The notes under the pieces are model-generated. The model was not told the origin of the DNA. It ran no database searches and saw only the letters and a list, made by a program, of their open reading frames with translations. The translations under genes and the position numbers were made by a program. Of a stretch of 64,000 nucleotides of DNA, positions 50,182 through 59,661 are shown piece by piece (positions within the stretch are counted from its first letter, which is position 1; each line of letters opens with the position of its first letter). This stretch comes from Leclercia sp. LSNIH1 (GTDB lineage Bacteria > Pseudomonadota > Gammaproteobacteria > Enterobacterales > Enterobacteriaceae). The stretch is taken from assembly GCF_002902985.1 (NCBI RefSeq), contig NZ_CP026171.1, positions 277,251-341,250 of the forward strand, in the 5' to 3' direction.

Positions 50182-53100
50182 TTACTGCGATGTACCAGTT
50201 GTTTCTACAGCCTTTGATTTTTCCTCATCTGGGCCATATACGACCGTGCGCTGTGTTGCTGAATCTCCACTATCATCATATGCGACTACACGGATATCTT
50301 GCTTCCCACGATTAAGATTTTTCGATAGTGTCGCAGTGCTGCCAAAAACATTCCTTAGTTCATCATTGATATACCATTCATAACGAACCAGTTTGCCATC
50401 AGTATCGACACATTTATTTGTGAAACTCCAGCTCATATTGGATTCTGTATGGCTTAGCACACATTGCGGAGCGGCGTTTTTTACAACATCAAAATCTACT
50501 GATGCTGTACCACGCTGTCCCATTTTACTGACAACATCCAGCGTGATTTCATATTTTTTCTCAGTAAGACCGGGAATTCCCTGAGCCCAATAGTTTTTAC
50601 TACCCTGGACAACCTCTCCATTTACTTTATACGTCACCGTATCAATACTGTCAGCAGAGTGCGCCAGTTTAATATTAGATCTTAGTGTGACATCAAGAGG
50701 AGCCCTCATGAACTTATTAGAGAATTTTGGGGTCATTTCAACAGTCATCGGAGTTTGCTCATCGACGACGAAGGTATTTTCAATACGCTGTTCGTTATTA
50801 CGGTTATCGCGGAAAACGATCATCAACGTATATTTACCCGGCTTCGCAATTGCAAACTCTTTCGTATCTCCTTCATCTTTTGAAATGGAGATATTTTCCT
50901 TATCGTAGATCCACTCCCGTGAATAAGTTACTCCCGGATAGTCACCGTCTTTTATTCCGGTCAGGGCGACGTGTAAGGTCGACGGGGCCATAGTGTATTT
51001 TAGCTTCGTACTGACTTTCATTTCAGGGAACTTATACACCCAGGACTTAATCGATACTTTCCGCGTGGAAATGGTACTTTCCTTGCTGTCAGCGAGCCAT
51101 GCACTGTATGTAAATGCCGCATAGCCTTGCTTATCCAGCATCTCCTCTGTCAGCGTCATCGACAACTTAGGCCCTCTGATTTTCTGTCCGTCAGGGGCAG
51201 TCCATTCTTCAATGACGTCATTTCCGTTCTGGTACCGACTGTTCGGGTTGGAGTATTTACCATCTAAAGTAACTTTACTTCCCACCTCTACCTTTGAAAT
51301 GCTGCTCACTGAAACGGAAAGGCGCTTGGGTTTAGCGACCGTTAACCGCGCAGACGTCTCTTTCCAGGAGGACTCTTCAGCCAGGTCGTCTGAATCCAGA
51401 TAGCGCATCCGGGCGTAGATAGTTGGCGGAAGCTTCTCAGCGGCAGTCACGGTATAGGTAGTGTCACCCGCGACCCAATTAATTTTATCTTCCGACCACA
51501 TTACTTCAGCCGTACCCTGCGGAATCGGCTCATCATTATCCAGCAACGAGACTGGTAAATCATCGCCTTCAAGAATTTCCGCAACATCAATACTTAGCTT
51601 AGGCTGTTTGTACGTTACAACTGTCAGCACGTCGCTATAAGACACTTTTGACGTAAACTTGTTGGTCATCTTGGCCCTGTAGAGCCACTTACCGACGTCA
51701 GTTTTTCTGATTGAAATACTTCTCTTCCCAGTCATGTCCGAAAGCATCGTCCATGTCTGCCCATTGTCTGACGACTCCTGCCACTCGGTAGGAGCAAGCG
51801 CATCAGAGTTAGCTGTGCTGGCCGATTTGAAGTTCACAAGCGTACTGAGCGGGATACGGCCGATAATCAGGCTCTTTGAGAGATTACCCTCCAGCTCTTC
51901 ACCCTTATACACACGTATGCCGACCGCACTTGTTTCCCGGGTCAATTCAAAATCAGCGAAAGGCGAACGGACTTTAGCTATCCCGACAAGACGCATGTTC
52001 CCAAGGTCCATATTCTCGATTTTGATTTTTGTTTCGACTACCCCGGCATCATTCACCGGCAATGCCTCGGTTAATGGGGTACGTTCATACGTCGTTTTAA
52101 AACGGCCTGTTTCTGGATCTTTACCATAGATACTTTTCTGAGCGTAAATGGTTACATCCCAGTCACCCATTGTCGTCCGGCTAAATGAGCTTTTGCGAGT
52201 TGAATTGTTATAGCGCCCAACTGACACCTTCAACGGTAATTCCATTGTAGTAGCCGTCTTTTTGTCTTCGACTTCCATCGTAGCCCGAATGCTGAAGTCG
52301 GGGACCGTATACACGTTAAGTGTATCGGCGGTCCGCATTGTCGGGTCCTTCGAGTACTCTACAGCAATGTCGAATACATTTTTCGTCCACAGTGGGGCTG
52401 CGGCTACTTTCAGACGCTGAACGAATGTAGTTGCATCGTTGTTTGATGAACGGTTTTTAAACGTCGTTTTTGTGTTCTCACCCCCGTTTTGCGAAACATA
52501 GACTGTCACATCAGCAGGTACCACTTTTGCCAAGAGGCGAGCAGCTTCCCCACCTGTCGTGTACGCTAGTGCAGTGTTAGGGTTGATCCCAGTTACCAAC
52601 TTATTTTTCTTGTAAGTAAGGATTGGGTTATATGGCAGTTGAGTTGTCAATACGCGGCGGTATTTGGCCGACACAGCTTTAGAGCCTCTACCGTTTATCA
52701 TATAGACTTGGTAATCGAGCAGGTTTTCGCCAGTTTTATTGAAGAACCCCGTAAGTCCTGGCGTCCTGCCTTTAAAGTAAAATTCAAGCCCGTCCGGTAC
52801 ATTGTTCCACTGAGGGTAACAGGCAGTGATATCAGATTTGCCGCCATACCACTCAAGATAAGCCTGCGCGTTCTCTTCCGTAGTAAAGAGAGTGCATTTA
52901 TCACCGGCTGTCTGACTCATCAGATCGGTATATTGCCGAACGCGAGAATACAAGGTGACGTCTTTTTCTAAGTTTTTAAGCGCAAACCCTGTCGGTTGAT
53001 ACGTGAAAGTGGTATTGAATGTCACAATCTTGCCATACAGGTTTTCCGCCACGACTGTGATTTCGTGGTCAGCATTCACATCTAGATCATCCCCCACCGG

Positions 53101-54480
53101 CAGATAATAAATGCCTTTGTAGTTCGTTGGGGTGAGTTCAACAACTTTGTTATCGATAGTAACGGCTTTAATATCCGCAACCCCGGCCTGCCCCTGGAAT
53201 GCGGCAACAATAATTTCATTTAAGAAATAAACAGGTGCTCGTTTTGCCAGCGCTGCCCCATCCTTAAGTACCATGAGTGTGGGGTTATCAGAAAGCATCA
53301 GTTTGCTTTCGGGCTCATTGTACGTAGACGTATTCTTGCTAGTATTCTCTATAGTGAACGTGGCGGCATAAGAGCCATTCGTCAGGTCTGTTAAGTCAAA
53401 GATATACAGATACTCATCGCCGACCTTCTGGGGTCCGCTCACGGGCTGGAGGGTACGCCGTATCGGTGTTACCCAGGATTGCTTAAAGTCGATAACCGTA
53501 CCGTCATCCAAAGTTACTTTTGTTGTCGGCTTGAAAACCCCGTCCGGCACCATCGTCAGCGTCATAGCTGTTGGTAGCCACCACTCGCCTTCAGTCTCTT
53601 CCTGGGGCACTTTGACGGCTACAGCTACCGTTTTAGCGCCGGTATAGATTTGCTGACCGCCAATACTGATAGTTTTAGCTTCATCAGTGAAATTCCAGAG
53701 AGTATGGTCAACAACAGGAGGACGGTAGTCCCAGGTCAGCGTAAGCTTTTGCGCTTCAGGAGGGGCAAAGTAATTATTTTTCGAATTAGCGGTGACAGTT
53801 ATTTCCCGTGAACCTATCAATAAATCCGAATCACTTACTTTAATACTTCCTACATCGATCGTGCAACTGGTCCCACCAATAGGGACTTCACAGGCAGAAC
53901 CCGATCCGATAGAAATATATTGCACAAAATTGCGGGGTTCTACTGAGACGGCAAAACTCCTGATCACTTCATCCTTAATATAAGATTTAAGTGTGTAACC
54001 CTCTTGAACCAGCCCATTCATAGACGACTTTAGGCCGGTGATCGTCGGTTTAACCGGTACGAGAGCATTAACTGTATACTCCCCTTTCACTACTTCTACT
54101 TTTTGCCTTTCTGTACCGGAAAAATAGGAAATTTTGTAAGGGAGTTTTAGGTCTCCTGAGCTGTTTGGAATCCCGGTTAACGTGAACCCGTTAGCAGTAA
54201 ATCCAGAGCTATTTGGAAGCCACTCAAAGAAGCAGACAAGATTATCCACCGTTGATGTCGCACGATCATCAACCGTCACATTACATGCGGTTCCAGAGCC
54301 TGAGGCAGTAATTATATTATTGTTTACGAATGCAACAAAATCGCCCGGGCCGGGATTAAACGTGACGGCAGGCATATCAGCCTGGAGTTTTCCGGAAATC
54401 ATAATTGCCTCGGCATGTACCGACTTAATCGAGGCAATTAAAGAAAACAACAGGGTTAAACATAAACCTGATTTTCTCAT
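50182..54480 (-). CDS. Giant exported Ig-like/DUF4165-type protein
   Basis: A 1432-residue exported protein with a signal peptide (MRKSGLCLTLLFSLIASIKS). The body is a series of beta-sandwich repeats rich in D-G-x-x-Y and T-x-x-V strands, with no catalytic motif. Such proteins (DUF4165, Ig-like) occur on IncHI plasmids. In R27 a large Ig-like protein (RSP) is reported to affect conjugation and cell surface. ATG 54480 was preferred to GTG 54489. Three cysteine pairs are visible (VDNLVCFFEW; VPIGGTSC). Contains AAAGTWACTTT sites 51266 and 53510. Confidence 0.75.
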   Translation of the reverse strand: MRKSGLCLTLLFSLIASIKSVHAEAIMISGKLQADMPAVTFNPGPGDFVAFVNNNIITASGSGTACNVTVDDRATSTVDNLVCFFEWLPNSSGFTANGFTLTGIPNSSGDLKLPYKISYFSGTERQKVEVVKGEYTVNALVPVKPTITGLKSSMNGLVQEGYTLKSYIKDEVIRSFAVSVEPRNFVQYISIGSGSACEVPIGGTSCTIDVGSIKVSDSDLLIGSREITVTANSKNNYFAPPEAQKLTLTWDYRPPVVDHTLWNFTDEAKTISIGGQQIYTGAKTVAVAVKVPQEETEGEWWLPTAMTLTMVPDGVFKPTTKVTLDDGTVIDFKQSWVTPIRRTLQPVSGPQKVGDEYLYIFDLTDLTNGSYAATFTIENTSKNTSTYNEPESKLMLSDNPTLMVLKDGAALAKRAPVYFLNEIIVAAFQGQAGVADIKAVTIDNKVVELTPTNYKGIYYLPVGDDLDVNADHEITVVAENLYGKIVTFNTTFTYQPTGFALKNLEKDVTLYSRVRQYTDLMSQTAGDKCTLFTTEENAQAYLEWYGGKSDITACYPQWNNVPDGLEFYFKGRTPGLTGFFNKTGENLLDYQVYMINGRGSKAVSAKYRRVLTTQLPYNPILTYKKNKLVTGINPNTALAYTTGGEAARLLAKVVPADVTVYVSQNGGENTKTTFKNRSSNNDATTFVQRLKVAAAPLWTKNVFDIAVEYSKDPTMRTADTLNVYTVPDFSIRATMEVEDKKTATTMELPLKVSVGRYNNSTRKSSFSRTTMGDWDVTIYAQKSIYGKDPETGRFKTTYERTPLTEALPVNDAGVVETKIKIENMDLGNMRLVGIAKVRSPFADFELTRETSAVGIRVYKGEELEGNLSKSLIIGRIPLSTLVNFKSASTANSDALAPTEWQESSDNGQTWTMLSDMTGKRSISIRKTDVGKWLYRAKMTNKFTSKVSYSDVLTVVTYKQPKLSIDVAEILEGDDLPVSLLDNDEPIPQGTAEVMWSEDKINWVAGDTTYTVTAAEKLPPTIYARMRYLDSDDLAEESSWKETSARLTVAKPKRLSVSVSSISKVEVGSKVTLDGKYSNPNSRYQNGNDVIEEWTAPDGQKIRGPKLSMTLTEEMLDKQGYAAFTYSAWLADSKESTISTRKVSIKSWVYKFPEMKVSTKLKYTMAPSTLHVALTGIKDGDYPGVTYSREWIYDKENISISKDEGDTKEFAIAKPGKYTLMIVFRDNRNNEQRIENTFVVDEQTPMTVEMTPKFSNKFMRAPLDVTLRSNIKLAHSADSIDTVTYKVNGEVVQGSKNYWAQGIPGLTEKKYEITLDVVSKMGQRGTASVDFDVVKNAAPQCVLSHTESNMSWSFTNKCVDTDGKLVRYEWYINDELRNVFGSTATLSKNLNRGKQDIRVVAYDDSGDSATQRTVVYGPDEEKSKAVETTGTSQ
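51266..51276. repeat. Dispersed palindrome site 11 (AAAGTAACTTT)
   Basis: Exact core copy inside the giant Ig-like gene. Confidence 0.8.
53510..53520. repeat. Dispersed palindrome site 12 (AAAGTTACTTT)
   Basis: Exact core copy, second within the giant Ig-like gene. Confidence 0.8.
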
Positions 54481-54601
54481 GACGAACACCTGTTTTTTTT
54501 ACGCAGAATTAAAATTACTCTACGATAAAAAAATCTGAAATCTTGTTCGTTAAGAGGAAAAAAAAATATTAATTTTTTGCTAAAAATTGAAGATTTTTAA
54601 C

Positions 54602-55159
54602 TCACTGACAGCTTTTCGACTCCGAAAGGCGCAGAGCAGTTATTATCGATTCTGAGGATACCCATGGCATCTTAAGCGTCAAGAATCCAAGCAAAAAAAG
54701 TCCTGTTGAAACACAATCCATTTGCGTTACGGGAAGATTATAATTTATGGGTTTAAATGAACCCCTTTCGACCGGAACAATGCCTGACGTGACTAACAAG
54801 CCCCCACGGTCATTTGGGCCGATAGTGATATTTTTGTAAGCCTGGTGTGTGCGATGCGTGGTTTTTCTCTTTTCAATTTTAAGTGTAGGTTTAATTCTCA
54901 GGAAGACAGAAGCCAGCGCCATGGCTTCGTTTTGGGATAGTTTCATGAGAATACTTCCCTCTGAATTCCACCCATATTCTCTATTGTCAGCCGGAGGGGC
55001 GAATTGGAGAGTAAGGTAATATTTTTCAGCCTCGCTTATGAAGGCTGAATTATCAGCAGACCGACTTATGTCGACGTTCACTTCAAATGCCATCGCCACT
55101 GACTGGCTGAAGACCCTAGCCCGTAGAGCCTTCGTTCCAATAGCTTCCAGTTCTTTCAT
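54602..55159 (-). CDS. Hypothetical protein (185 aa)
   Basis: A 185-residue soluble protein; middle section NITIGPNDRGGLLVTSG looks like a small beta-sheet nucleic-acid-binding fold. No family recognised with confidence. It ends 120 bp upstream of the giant Ig-like gene and starts 2 bp after the gene upstream. Confidence 0.5.
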   Translation of the reverse strand: MKELEAIGTKALRARVFSQSVAMAFEVNVDISRSADNSAFISEAEKYYLTLQFAPPADNREYGWNSEGSILMKLSQNEAMALASVFLRIKPTLKIEKRKTTHRTHQAYKNITIGPNDRGGLLVTSGIVPVERGSFKPINYNLPVTQMDCVSTGLFLLGFLTLKMPWVSSESIITALRLSESKSCQ

Positions 55160-55161
55160 TG

Positions 55162-55596
55162 CTATGCTCTCTTCTTAAAGAACCATATACCGGAGATGAC
55201 TTCATTATCCTGGATGCGTATCAAATCCGAAATAACAAAACCACCTTTTCCTTCCGAAATTATCATGGTGTAAGAGCTCGTATGCACAAGCCGAGCATTT
55301 TTGATTGGTAACCCAGCACACTTAACAGAAATTTCATCAGGCGAAACTTTTTCAACAAAAGTAACTTTTGATGCAACACCATTGATATGTATGTTTCCGT
55401 TATCTGCAATTTTAACGTTTAACGAAGGTGTGGATTCTTTATCACAGGGTTGGAAAACAGACGTGGCTTTAAGAACTTTGCCAGTAAAATCGTACAAGTC
55501 GGGCTCCGCCGGTCTTGCGTTGAAAAGCGAGTAAGCCCCCGCAATTGTTAAACCGAGCACTACAAGAGGTAATAGTTTCTTGTAATTAACTTTCAT
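55162..55596 (-). CDS. Membrane-anchored hypothetical protein (144 aa)
   Basis: A 144-residue protein with one N-terminal membrane helix (LLPLVVLGLTIAGAYSL) and a periplasmic domain with two cysteines (VFQPCDKES and VKCAGLP). ATG 55596 overlaps the upstream gene. Contains AAAGTAACTTT site 55358. No family recognised. Confidence 0.55.
   Translation of the reverse strand: MKVNYKKLLPLVVLGLTIAGAYSLFNARPAEPDLYDFTGKVLKATSVFQPCDKESTPSLNVKIADNGNIHINGVASKVTFVEKVSPDEISVKCAGLPIKNARLVHTSSYTMIISEGKGGFVISDLIRIQDNEVISGIWFFKKRA
55358..55368. repeat. Dispersed palindrome site 13 (AAAGTAACTTT)
   Basis: Exact core copy inside the 144-aa membrane-anchored protein gene, with AAAAGTAACTTTT flanks. Confidence 0.8.
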
Positions 55597-56038
55597 CCTC
55601 CAGTTCCTCTCCAATCAGGTGTAAAGCACTCACGCACATAAGCCTAAGCTGATACAGCAAATTGTCGGCGGTGATACCACCAACAAATGTCACTGTACGG
55701 CGTATCGATACACCACCAGGCTCGCATTGAATATGGCCAATACCCGCATCGCGAAGAAAATCATTCTCGGCGCTTACGAGGTCTGCTTCCGCAGGTGGAA
55801 TGACCACTTCGATGAGTATTGTATCAATTGGAGCCCATTCCCAGTCGTACTTAAGGGAGGAAATTGGAGCGATAGAAACATGAAATTCATCAATATTAAA
55901 AATTACAGGTTTTTTGCCCGTTGATTCAGGCTGAATGAAGGGATTCTCGACCAGGACAACTGGGAATTCAGAAATAGACAGAACTTCGATTAACTGATCT
56001 CGACGTAAACCATGTATTAGTGAGTTGCGTGATAACAT
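55586..56038 (-). CDS. YbjN-like hypothetical protein (150 aa)
   Basis: A 150-residue protein whose final part (VTFVGGITADNLLYQLRLM) resembles the C-terminal helix region of YbjN/T3SS chaperone-like domains. The match is weak. First gene of a short leftward operon of three, followed by the giant Ig-like gene. Confidence 0.45.
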   Translation of the reverse strand: MLSRNSLIHGLRRDQLIEVLSISEFPVVLVENPFIQPESTGKKPVIFNIDEFHVSIAPISSLKYDWEWAPIDTILIEVVIPPAEADLVSAENDFLRDAGIGHIQCEPGGVSIRRTVTFVGGITADNLLYQLRLMCVSALHLIGEELEDES

Positions 56039-56602
56039 TCAGTCAGCCTTCATTATAATAATCAAACAGTTACACATGATGCCGTTAGTTTCTTTATGCT
56101 CATCCAGATTGCACGGCAGAAACTCTTAGGATCATAGGGTGCTAGGGTAACAAAAAAACCTAACTTGACCAGTAAAGCATAGAGATTTTTTACATAAAAT
56201 AATAAATAAGTACCAATTTTAGTAAGATATTTCTTACTTCAACCAATACTTTAGGACAAATCTGTACCCGTTTTAACACCTGTTCTTAAATCGTGCAAAC
56301 GAACAACCATAAACAGGAGCTAAACCACCTTTTTTTTAGTAGTATACATAACTAAAATTAGGTTTCATAAAACAAACTGGTTAGACCTGAAACAACCAAA
56401 GAGGTTCATAATGAGTTTTTGAGTTGGATCTATAATTCTACGAAATTATTTAACTTGCTATGCAGCATTGAGTGTTCCATTAACTACATGTAACCGGTTC
56501 ACCATCCAACCTCATCTACTAATAATATACCAACAAAAAAGCCAGCTGGTAAGCTGACTTTTTTGAGAGATTACAAATTTTAATCAATTGATACTTCTAT
56601 AT
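56039..56602. other. AT-rich non-coding stretch
   Basis: No gene is visible in these 564 bases. The sequence is very AT-rich between about 56160 and 56500, with several TAAA/TTTA runs and no clear iterons. It might hold a promoter for the YbjN-like operon or a replication- or partition-related site. Its right end carries the parR terminator. Confidence 0.4.
56535..56564 (-). terminator. Terminator of the parMR operon
   Basis: AAAAAAGCCAGCT (56535-56547) pairs with AGCTGACTTTTTT (56552-56564) with one C-A mismatch; loop GGTA. On the minus strand the stem ends in TTTTTTG. It lies 38 bp beyond the stop of parR. Confidence 0.75.
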
Positions 56603-57280
56603 TTACTTTGCAAGATTTGCGAGGTTTGCATTTGCCCTTTTCTTCTGCTTTGTTGTCACACCCTGCACTTGCGCTTGTTCACTGAGCGCCATGGTTTCGG
56701 TTTGAGCTAAGTTAACGTCCGGAGAACCATGATTAGTTTTTAGAACTGAATCATTCTGATTTGCGATCGCAACAGGCGGCAAGGTCTCTACAGTCACAGG
56801 CATGGAGTTTTTGGCCAGTTCTGTAGACATTAATTCCAACCGCTGTTCCTTTGCTGTCTCAGGCTTTACTGCATCACTGACATCAGTTTGACAATTAGTT
56901 GAAAATACAGCAGCAGGATTCTTGCAATTATTAATCTTTAAAATTAAATCGTTGAATTTCGAATCAAGCATAAGACTTATTTGTTCTTTCAACTGTTCAT
57001 TACTTAAATCACTCTTTTTAAATTCATCATTAAAAAACCGATTTAGATCAGCAGCCGTTAATCTCTCATTCAGTCCATTAATAAAACTTGATAGCTCGGG
57101 GAAGAGGTTATTTAGCACTAACCCCGTAGTGATTGCAGACCTTATTATGGAAAGCTGTTCGCCACGATGTGTTAAGTCACTTTTTTTTAGAAAATTATAG
57201 GCATACGGAGATTGCCTTTCCGATAACCAAAACGCGCTAATCTGGATGCGATCGTTTTCCTTCTCAGTTTTTTTTGTCAT
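56603..57280 (-). CDS. parR: ParR/StbB-like partition adaptor
   Basis: A 225-residue protein downstream of a ParM-like actin. The N-terminal part (RIQISAFWLSERQSPYAYNF, then a helical segment) fits a ribbon-helix-helix-type DNA-binding domain. The C-terminal half is a low-complexity tail with basic end (KQKKRANANLANLAK), as expected for contact with ParM filaments. Its ATG is preceded by a run of ten G with only one base between, an unusual ribosome binding site. Confidence 0.7.
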   Translation of the reverse strand: MTKKTEKENDRIQISAFWLSERQSPYAYNFLKKSDLTHRGEQLSIIRSAITTGLVLNNLFPELSSFINGLNERLTAADLNRFFNDEFKKSDLSNEQLKEQISLMLDSKFNDLILKINNCKNPAAVFSTNCQTDVSDAVKPETAKEQRLELMSTELAKNSMPVTVETLPPVAIANQNDSVLKTNHGSPDVNLAQTETMALSEQAQVQGVTTKQKKRANANLANLAK

Positions 57281-57306
57281 ACCCCCCCCCCTTTACAAAA
57301 CCATCA

Positions 57307-58341
57307 TCACGCAAAAACAGTATCTGCAATAGCCAGTGAGAGAGCGAATTGCGGATTATCTACCATGATGATTTTCGATTTATCAAAATGTTCACGCACT
57401 GCCGGTTCAATCAGGTAAGAACCCCCACCGACTAGGAATACATTGTGCGGACGTTCTTCCACCTGAGTGACTGCTTTGATCACTTTTTCTTGAAGTTGCG
57501 CTACGGCACTATTTACGGCTTGGAAGACACCATCAAGATCATCGGAAGAAACCTTTAGTGAGGCTTTGTTATCACGATTGTCGACCAAGTGTTGAATATA
57601 CGCGTAGCTTGCGTTCAGCTTTGAAGAATCCAGATAACGACGGACTTCATCATATACGATAGAACAACCAATACGGTCAAAACCCTTGACTCGGGAGATC
57701 TGTTCCAGCTGACCAGTAATGCTTGCTACATCAAGTGTTGTCCCACCTAAATCGATAACCAGGCTTGATTCAAAAGATTCAATTAACTCAATTTCATCTG
57801 CACGAGTTACCGCCGGAAGTGACTCAGGAAACACGGTAACTGAAACAACATTAAATGAAACACGCTTACCATCAATATAACGTTCAACCGGCTTCATCAG
57901 GTTGTCTTTTTTCCGTTGGATGTTTTCGTCATTGGTTTCACCCAAAGCGGTATAAAACTGACTAAGTGGCAATGTTACATAGAGATGAACATCCTGCGGC
58001 TCTAAACCAGAGGAATGAAGAGCATGGTGAACATTCAGACGACTGATCTCATCGTACTGATGCGCAACGTCGGTAGTTTCAAGGGCATTACTAGATTCAC
58101 TGTGATGAGAGAATCGTTGAAGGCCATCAATAAGGTAATTAAACGGAATAAGCCCGTCATGGCTTACCCGGAAATCTGCAACGAAACTATTTTGAGTCAA
58201 TAAGGGAACAAGGTCACCTTGATTGTTAACACAAACCAGTTTTGCCGCTTTACTACCATCATCAATAACAACTTTAAGTGTCTCTAATTCAGTAGAGTTT
58301 GATTCAGCTACAGCCAGTTTTGTTTTTACTAATTCAGTCAT
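57307..58341 (-). CDS. parM: ParM/StbA actin-like partition ATPase
   Basis: A 344-residue actin-like ATPase: phosphate-1 loop VVIDDGSKAAKLVC (near residue 24), phosphate-2 VIDLGGTTLDVAS (near 190), and adenosine motif VFLVGGGSYL near 300. ParM filaments push plasmid copies apart with ParR bound to centromere parC. The upstream region 58342-58713 is the natural place for parC. Two-gene operon with parR. Confidence 0.88.
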   Translation of the reverse strand: MTELVKTKLAVAESNSTELETLKVVIDDGSKAAKLVCVNNQGDLVPLLTQNSFVADFRVSHDGLIPFNYLIDGLQRFSHHSESSNALETTDVAHQYDEISRLNVHHALHSSGLEPQDVHLYVTLPLSQFYTALGETNDENIQRKKDNLMKPVERYIDGKRVSFNVVSVTVFPESLPAVTRADEIELIESFESSLVIDLGGTTLDVASITGQLEQISRVKGFDRIGCSIVYDEVRRYLDSSKLNASYAYIQHLVDNRDNKASLKVSSDDLDGVFQAVNSAVAQLQEKVIKAVTQVEERPHNVFLVGGGSYLIEPAVREHFDKSKIIMVDNPQFALSLAIADTVFA

Positions 58342-58713
58342 GCAGAACCCCTCGAATTGGTTTAATTAACCCACCACTTTTGATATGGGATTTATACACT
58401 AATGGTTGCTTTAGGTCAACAAAAACGAGGCAAGAAACACACGTAAGTTATTGTTAAAAAAGAATCCTTCGTTTTTAAAAATTGTCTTGCTCTACTTTAT
58501 GTACACTTGATAAAAACACACATAAATGACGTTTTCTTCAGCTTTACGACACTAAAAAATCCTATCCAAAGACGGCACTTAAAAGTCTCTCTGTGCGGAT
58601 ACTACAGATGAATTCAACTTCTATTTTGCCTAAGCGCAGAAATTAGCCCTCTTAACGAAAATATTGCCGACACTCATCCGGTATTATTACTGTACTTTCT
58701 AGAAGAGGCATTT
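58342..58713. other. Divergent promoter region, possible parC
   Basis: A 372-bp AT-rich non-coding gap between divergent parM and the phosphatase-like gene. Several short A/T repeats (AAAAACACACATAAA-type; CACACGTAAG) occur but no clear array of direct repeats. It should hold both promoters and perhaps the ParR-binding centromere. Confidence 0.45.
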
Positions 58714-59661
58714 ATGGCATCTGAGCACGTCCAGACAATTGACCTGACTAATTATTCCGGAAGGGTTTTCTTTCTGGCAGACCCCCATGGACATTATTCG
58801 ACGCTTTGTAATCTTATCCATTCGATATCGAGCCCAGATGAGGAACTAATCATTTTCCCTACCGGGAATCTCTTTGATTATGGTCCTGAGCCCATGGAGT
58901 TAATGACAGCGATAAACACTGGTATTTTTGATGGACGTTCTGTGCGAGTGTTCTCAGCAGCCGGGGCTGGTGAAGAGATGATGAAGAAGCTCTTACCCAC
59001 AAATAATGATCGTAGGACTTATTACCCAAGCACATTTCTTAACGAACGGTGGTGTGCAAGAGGCGGACGTTGGCATAAACAAATTAACCGCAGTTATCTT
59101 GAAGAGGAGATCAGCAAACTGCTCTCCACCCAGCTGGCCACGGTGATGAAGGTGCTTTTTAAAGGAAATATTACTATCGGTGTTTGTCCATCCGACTACA
59201 CGGACATACGACAGGGTTTCGACAATACCTATAACGCTCTCCTCGCGTTTAATCAGGCAAACGTGAATATCTTTCAGAGTCAGTTTCTTTTTGGTATGGA
59301 TCACGCAGTCAGCCCAATGAATATTAGCGATGTCAACCTCGTTGTACTGGGTCGGAATCCGGTCAATAGCATCAGAAAGGCTCATGGGTTACCTTTGACT
59401 AACTTACCTGTACTCGTCGGCAACTGTCTCCATATCAATACTGGCTCGCTGTTCATGTCAGCAATTAGCGATCCAGCACTACTAGCCCCAGGTATACCTC
59501 GTACTACAGTTCCGGCAATAACGCTGGTCGAGTTGATACTGGCCTCAACACCAACCCTAATTTGCCACCAAATGATCCTTAATAAGAACGGCATTTACAC
59601 ACAAAACACAACACCACTTGACCTGGATTTAAAAGATAACAACATAGAGGCTGCTTTATAA
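58714..59661 (+). CDS. Degenerate metallophosphatase-like protein
   Basis: A 315-residue protein with a calcineurin-like start: FFLADPHGHYSTL (D23, H25 of the GDxHG box), GNLFDYGPEP (usual GDxxDRG) and AGAGEEMM (usual GNHE). First-box ligands remain, but the second-box aspartate is asparagine, the arginine is tyrosine, and the third box has lost Asn and His. So it is probably inactive as a phosphatase or has altered chemistry. First gene of a rightward operon with three exported proteins. Confidence 0.65.
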   Translation: MASEHVQTIDLTNYSGRVFFLADPHGHYSTLCNLIHSISSPDEELIIFPTGNLFDYGPEPMELMTAINTGIFDGRSVRVFSAAGAGEEMMKKLLPTNNDRRTYYPSTFLNERWCARGGRWHKQINRSYLEEEISKLLSTQLATVMKVLFKGNITIGVCPSDYTDIRQGFDNTYNALLAFNQANVNIFQSQFLFGMDHAVSPMNISDVNLVVLGRNPVNSIRKAHGLPLTNLPVLVGNCLHINTGSLFMSAISDPALLAPGIPRTTVPAITLVELILASTPTLICHQMILNKNGIYTQNTTPLDLDLKDNNIEAAL

